Positions 1-5,009 of a stretch of 5,009 bases of DNA are shown here, in pieces. The number at the start of each line of letters is the position of its first letter. The stretch's first letter is position 1. The position numbers and the translations under genes are program-made. The notes beneath the pieces were generated by a model. The model ran no database searches, was not told where the DNA came from, and saw only the letters and a program-made list of their open reading frames with translations. The stretch comes from Verrucomicrobiota bacterium (GTDB lineage: Bacteria; Verrucomicrobiota; Verrucomicrobiia; Opitutales; Opitutaceae): assembly GCA_023430565.1 (NCBI GenBank), contig JAEZAD010000080.1, positions 1-5,009 of the forward strand, given 5' to 3'.

Positions 1-1916
1 TTGAACAACGTCGCCTCCGGATTCGCCTGCCACGCATAGCGCACATCGACCGGCTCCGACACCTCCGCCGCCGACACCACCACCGTGTCTGCGCCCTCGA
101 TCCGCGCCTCCGCCCAGCGCCATTGTCCATCCGCGCCCGCGACCGAAAATTCCCCGAGCTTCTCCCCGCGCACCACGAGCCCCCCGTTCGCATTCCTGAA
201 CGTCAGCACCAGCTCCCGCCCGCGCCGCTCCATTCCCGCAAACTCCGGCGACCGCGCCGCAATCTCCTTCTCATACACCTCCGCCAGCGCCAGCCGCGCC
301 AGCCGCTCGCCCGGAATCCGCTTCTCGCGCGGATGAATATCCTGCGCATCGCCCGTATCCACGATCGTCGCCAGTCCCGTGTGCGGCACCGTCTCCGCCG
401 TCTTCGCCTGCGCCTCGCGCAACTCCGTCCACCCATCGCTCGTGCCCGGCTCCACCTTCCGCTCCATGAACGCCGGCAATCCGACCATATAAAACGGAAA
501 CTCCCCCTGCCCAAACCGCTCCCGCCAGTCGTGGATCAGCGCCGACATCAACGTATGATACTGCCCCGCCCGCTGAAAATTCGCCTCGCCCTGATACCAG
601 AGCGCCCCCTTCAACGCCAATGGCACCAACGGCGCCAGCGTGCCGTTGTTCAACGTCGTCGGCATCGTCGCATAATTCTCCACATCCAGCGGCCACGGAT
701 GCGGCGGCCGCGCATCCACGCTCAACCTCGCCTTCCATTCGCCCGCGAGCGCTACCTTCGTTCCATCCGCGAACTGGATCCGCAACGTCTCCGGCTCCGC
801 CAAAAACCCGCCATCCCGCTTCGTCCGAAACACCCGCACCGCGATCGTGTTCTTCCCCGGCTTCAACACCCCCGCCGGAATCGCATACGCCCGCGGATTC
901 TCCACCCACGAACTCGCGCCCACCCAGCGTCCATTAACGAACGTTGTATCCATTTTTTCCACCACACCGAGATGGATCCGCGCCACGCCTTCCGGGATCT
1001 CCGCCGGCAGTTCCACCTCGCGCCGAAACCAGCACACGCTCGGCGTCTCGCCCACGCCCAGCTCCGCAAACCCGCCACCCGGCAAAGTCACATTCGTCCA
1101 CTCCCCATCCGCCGTCTCCGGCTCCGCCCATCCGTCGCGCTCGCCCACGTCAAACTCCTCCAGCCAGTGCATCAGAAAACTCCCGTGCTGCGTCCCGCCT
1201 TTCGCCTTCAGCCGCCTGATCTCTTCCAGCTGCTCTGAAAACTCGCCGACGCGCGCCAGTCCTTCCGCACTCGTCCACGCCTCCACCGGACTCCCGCCCG
1301 ACGCCGCAATCACCAAGCCGATCGGCACGCCCACTTCCTCCTGCACCTTCCGCGCAAAATAAAACGCCACCGCCGAAATCCCCGGCGCCGTCTCCGGCGT
1401 GCACACCCGCCACTCCCCGCCCGCCGGCACCGCGGCCGGCTCATACACATTCTTCAACGGCACCGTGAACGCCCGCAGCGTCGGATAATCCGCCGCCTGC
1501 GCCGCCTCCGCCCCGCCCGTGCTCCGGCCCAAGCCGAACGCCATGTTCGACTGCCCGCCGCACAACCACACATCGCCCACCAACACATCCTTCAGCTCCA
1601 CCCGCTGCACCCCTTCGATCGCCACCGTGTAAGGCCCGCCCACCTCCGGCACCTCCACCGTCGCCATCCATTTCCCATCCGCCCCCGCCGTCGCCTTCGC
1701 GCTTTTCCCGGCGATCTCCACCGTCACGACTTTCCCCGGCTCCGTCCACCCCCACACCCGATTCGGTTTCCCACGCTGCATCACCATGTGATCGCCGAAA
1801 ATCGGACTCACCAACGGCAGCGCGTCGGCCGCCAGGCCGCGCACCACCACCACCACAAAAAGCGCCATCAGCCACACACCGCGGCCGGCACGACGAACAA
1901 CACTCGACGGAATCAT
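1..1916 (-). CDS. Secreted sialate O-acetylesterase family protein (SGNH-type carbohydrate esterase), C-terminus cut by window edge
   Basis: One uninterrupted minus-strand frame gives 638 complete codons from ATG at 1916 and is still open at position 1. The family is usually about 640-690 residues and its members end soon after a tail like YAWQANPEATLFN, which is visible here, so probably only 10-25 residues are missing. Residues 1-30 are a signal peptide (basic RR n-region, ALFVVVVV core, cleavage near LAA/DA), which implies export. A beta-rich N-terminal part follows (about 31-112). The SGNH core comes next, with nucleophile Ser123 in GGQSNM, the SGGSPVEAW block (206-214), WYQGEAN (440-446) and the Asp526/His528 pair in DIHP. 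A beta-sandwich insert (about 250-390, including WFRREVELP at 296) splits the core, as in CE20-like esterases. The family removes acetyl groups from sialic acid or plant-type glycans; the substrate here is unknown. No Shine-Dalgarno sequence precedes the start. Codons end strongly in G (GCG, GTG, CCG). Confidence 0.93.
   Translation of the reverse strand, partial: MIPSSVVRRAGRGVWLMALFVVVVVRGLAADALPLVSPIFGDHMVMQRGKPNRVWGWTEPGKVVTVEIAGKSAKATAGADGKWMATVEVPEVGGPYTVAIEGVQRVELKDVLVGDVWLCGGQSNMAFGLGRSTGGAEAAQAADYPTLRAFTVPLKNVYEPAAVPAGGEWRVCTPETAPGISAVAFYFARKVQEEVGVPIGLVIAASGGSPVEAWTSAEGLARVGEFSEQLEEIRRLKAKGGTQHGSFLMHWLEEFDVGERDGWAEPETADGEWTNVTLPGGGFAELGVGETPSVCWFRREVELPAEIPEGVARIHLGVVEKMDTTFVNGRWVGASSWVENPRAYAIPAGVLKPGKNTIAVRVFRTKRDGGFLAEPETLRIQFADGTKVALAGEWKARLSVDARPPHPWPLDVENYATMPTTLNNGTLAPLVPLALKGALWYQGEANFQRAGQYHTLMSALIHDWRERFGQGEFPFYMVGLPAFMERKVEPGTSDGWTELREAQAKTAETVPHTGLATIVDTGDAQDIHPREKRIPGERLARLALAEVYEKEIAARSPEFAGMERRGRELVLTFRNANGGLVVRGEKLGEFSVAGADGQWRWAEARIEGADTVVVSAAEVSEPVDVRYAWQANPEATLF
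1842..1856. repeat. Five-copy CAC trinucleotide run inside the esterase signal peptide
   Basis: Five CAC units on the plus strand read as five GTG (Val) codons, residues 21-25, in the hydrophobic core of the esterase signal peptide. Gain or loss of a unit would change the core length by one residue without breaking the frame. It may be mere codon bias. Confidence 0.6.
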
Positions 1917-2032
1917 AAAACGACAAGTTAGGGTTTGGGAAACGAAGGGGCGCGCGCCTTGCATACCCATCCCTCCGCGCAACACCAGCCTTCACCTCGT
2001 CCTCACGTTCGAATAGCCCCAACTACACATTT
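1917..2032. other. Divergent intergenic segment upstream of the esterase and of the repeat array
   Basis: This is the non-repetitive part of the 262-nt gap between the divergent esterase and transporter genes, so both promoters should lie in or near it. I see no convincing -35/-10 pair on either strand. The best plus-strand candidate, TTCACC at 1991 followed 17 nt later by TAGCCC, is weak. A GC palindrome (GGCGCGCGCC, 1949-1958) sits about 35 nt upstream of the esterase start and could be an operator or simply GC-rich chance. Reading frames across this segment lack family-like sequence. Confidence 0.5.
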
Positions 2033-2129
<97 letters not shown>

Positions 2130-2143
<14 letters not shown>

Positions 2144-2162
2144 ATCAAGATCACGAGCACGA
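2130..2162. repeat. Two direct copies of GATCACGAGCACGA, inverted relative to the hexamer array
   Basis: GATCACGAGCACGA occurs at 2130-2143 and again at 2149-2162, separated by ATCAA. Each contains CACGAGCACGA, the exact reverse complement of 11 nt of the CTCGTG array. Each copy could therefore pair with the array over 11 base pairs. The second copy ends 16 nt before the transporter start codon. Confidence 0.9.
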
Positions 2163-2178
2163 TTCTCCGAACGCACCC

Positions 2179-2940
2179 ATGCCCCTCGACCTCTGGCACT
2201 ACCCCCTCCTCTTCCTCGTCGGCCTCCTCGCCGGCACGGTCGACGCCGTCGCCGGCGGCGGCGGATTGATCACCGTCCCCGCCCTCCTCAACCTCGGCCT
2301 CCCCGTCCCGCTCGCCCTCGGCACCAATAAATTCCAATCCAGCTTCGGCAGCGTCTCCGCCTCGATCCACTTCCTCCGCTGCCGCGCCGTCACCCTCCGC
2401 GAGTGCCGTCTCGGAATTTTAACTACACTCGCCGGCTCGCTCCTCGGCGCCTTCGCCGTCCAGCAAATCGATTCCCGCCTTCTCGCCGATATCATCCCCT
2501 GGCTCCTCGCCGCTATCCTGATTTACACGCTCCTTCGCCCCAAAATCGGCACCGAAGACCATCCGCCCAAACTCTCCGCCCCGCTCTTTTTCACCAGCTT
2601 CGGACTCGTCCTCGGATTCTACGACGGCTTCTTTGGCCCCGGCACCGGCTCTTTCTGGGCCATCGCGCTGATTCTCCTCCTTGGCCAGAATTTCGCCCGC
2701 GCCACCGCGTTCACCAAAATCATGAACGCCACCAGCAACCTCGCCGCGCTCGCCCTCTTCCTCGCCGCCGGCCTCGTCCACTTCGGCGCCGGCCTCGCGA
2801 TGGCCGCCGGCCAGCTCCTCGGCGGCAAGCTCGGCGCCCACCTCGTCGTCACCCGCGGCGCCCGCTTCATCCGCCCCGTCTTCCTCACCATGGTCACCCT
2901 TACTCTCGTCCGCCTCCTCTGGTTGAACTACGCAAAATAA
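2179..2940 (+). CDS. TauE/SafE (TSUP) family membrane transporter, YfcA-like
   Basis: The 253-residue integral membrane protein has about eight hydrophobic segments and matches the usual length of the TSUP (TauE/SafE, DUF81, COG0730) family. The two family half-repeats are visible. The first carries GTVDAVAGGGGLITVPALL (19-37) and the ALGTNKFQSS motif (46-55). The second carries GFYDGFFGPGTGSF (146-159) followed by the TKIMNATSN stretch (179-187). The second motif is typical of the YfcA branch. Characterised TSUP members export sulfite, sulfoacetate or related small anions, but the substrate cannot be told from sequence. ATG at 2179 starts directly before a family-like N-terminus; no Shine-Dalgarno sequence is visible, and the hexamer array with its inverted copies lies just upstream. 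A DUF2071 gene follows after 31 nt, probably in the same transcript. Codons end mostly in C. Confidence 0.93.
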   Translation: MPLDLWHYPLLFLVGLLAGTVDAVAGGGGLITVPALLNLGLPVPLALGTNKFQSSFGSVSASIHFLRCRAVTLRECRLGILTTLAGSLLGAFAVQQIDSRLLADIIPWLLAAILIYTLLRPKIGTEDHPPKLSAPLFFTSFGLVLGFYDGFFGPGTGSFWAIALILLLGQNFARATAFTKIMNATSNLAALALFLAAGLVHFGAGLAMAAGQLLGGKLGAHLVVTRGARFIRPVFLTMVTLTLVRLLWLNYAK

Positions 2941-2962
2941 TCGTCCCGCCGTCCCGCCCGCC

Positions 2963-2967
2963 GGAAG
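2963..2967 (+). promoter_or_regulatory. Possible weak Shine-Dalgarno sequence for the DUF2071 gene
   Basis: GGAAG lies 4 nt before the ATG at 2972. It supports that start over the internal ATG at 3041, but it is short and could be chance. Confidence 0.35.
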
Positions 2968-2971
2968 CCCG

Positions 2972-3712
2972 ATGCACCCGCTCCTCCAGCAAACATCTCA
3001 TCGCCCTTGGGCGCTCCCGTCGCGCCCGTGGACCGTGCACATGCGCTGGCTCGATCTCGCCTTCATCCATTGCCGAATCGACGCGAGCATCCTCGAACGG
3101 GCCCTTCCCTCCGGGCTCGCGCTCGACCGCTACGAAGGCGAAGCCTGGCTCGGACTCGTTCCTTTCCGCATGGCGAGCGTTGCACCGCGCGGCCTCCCGG
3201 CATTCCCCCGCTTCTCGACGTTTCCCGAGATCAACGTCCGCACCTACGTCATCGCCGACGGCAAACCCGGCGTCTGGTTCTTCAGCCTCGACGCCGACTC
3301 CGCGCCCACCGTTTTCGCCGGTCGCACCTTCCTCGACCTCCCCTACCATCTCGCCGGCATCCAGCTCACGCGCGACGCCGATGCTCTTCGCTTCAACAGC
3401 GTCCGACGTCGGGGCGACGCACATTTCCGCGGCAGCTACCGCCCCGTCGGCGAAGTGTTTCACGCCACCCTCGGCTCTTTCGAACATTGGGCCGCCGAAC
3501 GCTACTGCCTCTACTCCCATTCGCCGGGACGCGGACTCGCGCGCGTCGAGGTGCATCATCCACCCTGGCCACTCCAGCGCGCCGAGGTCGACATCGACGA
3601 AAACTCCCTCTTCGCCGCCGCCGGACTCGCCGTGCCGAACGAAGCGCCACGCTGCCATTTTTCTCCTGGCGTCGATGTGTTGTCGTTCAACCCCGTTCGC
3701 CTCGCCCCGTGA
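2972..3712 (+). CDS. DUF2071 (YqjF-like) protein of unknown function
   Basis: The 246-residue soluble protein fits the DUF2071/YqjF family (COG3361) along its whole length. Recognisable family blocks are RPWTVHMRWLDLAF (18-31), ALPSGLALDRYEGEAWLGLV (44-63), PFRMASVAPRGLPAFP (64-79), FPEINVRTYV (84-93), GVWFFSLDAD (100-109) and LPYHLAG (123-129). A C-terminal half carrying SHSPGRGLARVEVHHPPWPL (182-201) follows. I see no signal peptide or membrane segment, and no catalytic motif is established for the family. The ATG at 2972 is preferred over Met24 (3041) because residues before Met24, such as RPW, belong to the conserved N-terminal block. The gene starts 31 nt after the transporter stop, so co-transcription is likely. 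Its stop is 6 nt from the end of a convergent gene. Confidence 0.9.
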   Translation: MHPLLQQTSHRPWALPSRPWTVHMRWLDLAFIHCRIDASILERALPSGLALDRYEGEAWLGLVPFRMASVAPRGLPAFPRFSTFPEINVRTYVIADGKPGVWFFSLDADSAPTVFAGRTFLDLPYHLAGIQLTRDADALRFNSVRRRGDAHFRGSYRPVGEVFHATLGSFEHWAAERYCLYSHSPGRGLARVEVHHPPWPLQRAEVDIDENSLFAAAGLAVPNEAPRCHFSPGVDVLSFNPVRLAP

Positions 3713-3718
3713 TCCACC

Positions 3719-3937
3719 TCACCCCGACCGCGGCGCCTGCTCGTTCACATTCCGCAACAGCGCCGCGAGATTGAGAAACTCCGGATGCCGCGCCGCCTCC
3801 GCCGCCACGAACTCCAGCGTCCACTGCCGCGTCAACCGGCTCGGACTCTCACTCGAGGGGTGCGCCCGCACATCGAGTCCCGACAGCCGCGTCGCCAGGT
3901 GATGCTCCAGCCGGGCGAAGAATTCGACGGTTTCCAT
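3719..3937 (-). CDS. Small hypothetical protein, 72 residues
   Basis: I do not recognise a family. The frame runs from ATG at 3937 to TGA at 3719-3721. It has the same G-ending codon preference (GCG, CGG, CTG, GAG, GTG) as the other minus-strand genes, which argues that it is real. The product is soluble and probably helical, without cysteines, signal peptide or membrane segment. It starts METVEFFARLEHHLATRL and has an acidic and hydrophobic stretch, TLEFVAAEAARHPEFLNLAA (40-59). It lies 65 nt downstream of the glycolipid-binding gene on the same strand and may be the last gene of that transcript. A possible AGGT Shine-Dalgarno sequence (3944-3947) sits 6 nt before the start. It converges on the DUF2071 gene with only 6 nt between the stop codons. 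Confidence 0.65.
   Translation of the reverse strand: METVEFFARLEHHLATRLSGLDVRAHPSSESPSRLTRQWTLEFVAAEAARHPEFLNLAALLRNVNEQAPRSG
3729..3767. terminator. GC-rich inverted repeat just beyond the DUF2071 stop, possible transcription end signal
   Basis: CGCGGCGC (3729-3736) and GCGCCGCG (3760-3767) form a perfect 8-bp stem. TG/CA extends it inward past one bulged C. The repeat begins 17 nt after the DUF2071 stop, inside the 3' end of the small minus-strand gene. The loop is about 20 nt and there is no T-run on either side, so it is not a classical intrinsic terminator. Confidence 0.25.
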
Positions 3938-4002
3938 GCGTCAACCTAACAGCCGCTCCTCCACCTGCAACCGCGCCCGCCGATGAGGTTTCCCGCCGTC
4001 AC

Positions 4003-4590
4003 TCACCGCGCCTCGAACACCTCCACCTTCTCCGCCACCCACAATTCCGGATACTCCAAAACAAACGCGTTCTCGTCCAGCTTCAGCTTCCCCGCATACC
4101 CCACCGTCGGTGCCGCATAATCATACGTCCGTGCCTCGATCCGCTCGATCGTCTGCGGCAACCGCTGCAGCTCGAACTCCGGCACTTTCAACCACGCCAC
4201 CGGCACCTCCGCCCGCTCGCCCACCTTCAACTGGAGCCGGCGAAACGTGATCAAGTTCGTCGCCGGCGTGAAATTCAGATCGAAGTCCATGCAACCCGCC
4301 ACCCCAGGCACGTCGCGCCCGTTGCACGTCCACGCCCCATCCGCCCCCGCCCGCACGTCGACGTCGATCTCCCGCCCGCCCCAATGCCCTTTCGCCGTCC
4401 CCCACCGCGTCCGCCACGCCGCGTCACATTCCACTTGATACGCCAGCTCCGCGATTCGTCCGCCCTCGAGAAACACCGCGCTCCCCGCCATCCGCCACCC
4501 GCCTTCCTGCCGCCACAACCGCATCGCATCCGACCCGCTGTCATTCCGCCGCCGCCACAACACCGCCGCCACGAGCTTTCCGTGGTTCAT
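4003..4590 (-). CDS. Putative glycolipid-binding protein (PF06475 / COG3554 type)
   Basis: The 195-residue protein matches the putative glycolipid-binding family typified by Pseudomonas aeruginosa PA1994, at the family's usual length. Visible family features are the N-terminal LW (11-12), the segment LAYQVECDAAWRTRWGTA (49-66) and the GAWTCNGR strand (85-92). The signature GCMDFDLNFTPATNLITFRR (99-118) is followed by LQLKVGERAEVPVAWLKVPE (119-138). The closing YDYAAP (156-161) and FVLEYPELW (176-184) segments complete the match. There is no signal peptide or membrane segment, so it is probably cytoplasmic; the fold is expected to be an all-beta barrel. The glycolipid role comes from structural similarity for the family, not from biochemistry here. 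Its ATG overlaps the mscS-like stop as ATGA (4587-4590), pointing to translational coupling, and an AAGGGGGAG stretch precedes it. Confidence 0.85.
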   Translation of the reverse strand: MNHGKLVAAVLWRRRNDSGSDAMRLWRQEGGWRMAGSAVFLEGGRIAELAYQVECDAAWRTRWGTAKGHWGGREIDVDVRAGADGAWTCNGRDVPGVAGCMDFDLNFTPATNLITFRRLQLKVGERAEVPVAWLKVPEFELQRLPQTIERIEARTYDYAAPTVGYAGKLKLDENAFVLEYPELWVAEKVEVFEAR

Positions 4591-5009
4591 CGCTCCCCCT
4601 TCTTCGTTTCGCCGACCTTTTCTTCGCCATCCTGTTCTCCGCTCTCCGCGCTGGCGCCGGGCCGCACATGCACCACCCGCTGCGGAAACGGAATCTCGAT
4701 CCCGTTCTCCCGCAGCGCCCGCTCCACCATGAAATAGAGATCACTCCGAAACCGCCGCGGCGTCAGCGTCATCTTCTCCGTCCACACCCCCAACTCGAAC
4801 AACAACGCACTGTCCCCGAAGCCATCGAAAGACACCGACGGCGCCGGCTCCTTCACCGCCGCCGGATGCGACCCGTAAGCCACCACCGGCAATCGCATTC
4901 GCACCAGCGGACCCGTATGACTCCAGTTCGTCACCGGATTCGAGGTCAGCTCCGAGTTCGGCACGATGATCGAGATGTTGTCGTTCGTGACCACCGTCGT
5001 CGCCCGCAA
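4587..5009 (-). CDS. MscS-family mechanosensitive ion channel, C-terminal part, 5' end beyond the window
   Basis: The frame is open at 5009 and ends at TGA (4587-4589), giving 140 residues. The TTG at 5009 is internal Leu, not a start: it is followed directly by the conserved MscS beta-domain motif RATTVVTNDN and IVPNSELTSNPVTNWS (fragment residues 15-30). The C-terminal alpha/beta domain follows: FDGFGDSALLFELGVW (61-76), then LYFMVERALRENGIEIPFPQ (91-110), ending VVHVRP. The last 20 or so residues are a charged tail. The pore-lining membrane helices lie outside the window. MscS channels release solutes under membrane tension during osmotic downshock. Between AYGS (44-47) and HPAAVKEPAPSV (48-59) the usual helix of the C-terminal domain seems absent, about 15 residues compared with E. 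coli MscS. The gene overlaps the glycolipid-binding gene by 4 nt. Confidence 0.9.
   Translation of the reverse strand: MRATTVVTNDNISIIVPNSELTSNPVTNWSHTGPLVRMRLPVVAYGSHPAAVKEPAPSVSFDGFGDSALLFELGVWTEKMTLTPRRFRSDLYFMVERALRENGIEIPFPQRVVHVRPGASAESGEQDGEEKVGETKKGER
4593..4601 (-). promoter_or_regulatory. Shine-Dalgarno-like AAGGGGGAG before the glycolipid-binding gene
   Basis: Read on the minus strand, AAGGGGGAG ends 2 nt before the ATG at 4590 and lies inside the last codons of the mscS-like gene. The purine run is the clearest ribosome-binding-like sequence in the window. It supports this start and, with the ATGA overlap, reinitiation from the upstream gene. Confidence 0.4.

Noticed and set aside
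123..1238. Long plus-strand reading frame of 371 codons, rich in Arg, Pro, His and Leu
   Set aside because: It lies antisense to the esterase, whose frame carries all the family motifs. The low-complexity Arg/Pro composition is what the complement of GC-rich codons gives.
1441..2022. Minus-strand frame of 193 codons beginning upstream of the esterase start
   Set aside because: It runs in another frame over the esterase N-terminus; Gly/Arg-rich low-complexity product, while the esterase frame has the signal peptide and GQSNM motif.
2900..3658. Minus-strand frame of 252 codons rich in Glu, Gly and Ala
   Set aside because: It is antisense to the DUF2071 gene, which has clear family blocks throughout; the acidic composition is a mirror of C-ending plus-strand codons.
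2403..3902. Long plus-strand reading frame of 499 codons, rich in Arg, Pro and Ser
   Set aside because: It spans the transporter, the DUF2071 gene and the small gene in the wrong frame; no family-like segment is visible and composition is shadow-like.
5007..5009. TTG at the right edge as a start codon for the mscS-like gene
   Set aside because: The TTG lies directly against conserved mid-protein MscS sequence and the transmembrane part is missing, so the gene continues beyond the window.

Overview
The window is GC-rich and looks bacterial. A large secreted esterase of the sialate O-acetylesterase type, weak or absent Shine-Dalgarno sequences and the general gene style suggest a Verrucomicrobiota-like (perhaps Opitutaceae) chromosome. 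That assignment is inference; there is no rRNA or other marker gene here. I see no mobile element, CRISPR array, tRNA or rRNA.

Layout. Positions 1-1916 (minus) hold nearly all of a secreted SGNH-type sialate O-acetylesterase family protein; only its last residues lie beyond the left edge. Positions 1917-2178 are a divergent intergenic region dominated by 13.7 tandem copies of the hexamer CTCGTG. The array is followed by two short copies of the same motif in inverted orientation, which can fold back on it. Two plus-strand genes follow: a YfcA-like TauE/SafE (TSUP) membrane transporter (2179-2940) and, 31 nt later, a DUF2071/YqjF-like protein (2972-3712). They probably form an operon whose leader carries the repeat array. 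A small minus-strand gene of unknown function (3719-3937) converges on them with a 6-nt gap. At the right, two more minus-strand genes are coupled by an ATGA overlap: the C-terminal part of an MscS-type mechanosensitive channel (4587-5009, running off the right edge) and a putative glycolipid-binding (PF06475-type) protein (4003-4590).

How the genes relate. The right-hand minus-strand cluster (mscS-like, glycolipid-binding, possibly the small gene) has an envelope flavour. The esterase probably deacetylates acetylated glycans outside the cytoplasm. No pathway joins all the genes, and most of the window is ordinary housekeeping or accessory content.

The points most worth a second look are the hexamer array with its fold-back copies in the transporter leader, and the MscS-like C-terminal domain that seems to lack about 15 residues (one helix). 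A third is the C-richness of the plus strand, which persists whichever way the genes point and produces opposite codon-ending preferences on the two strands.
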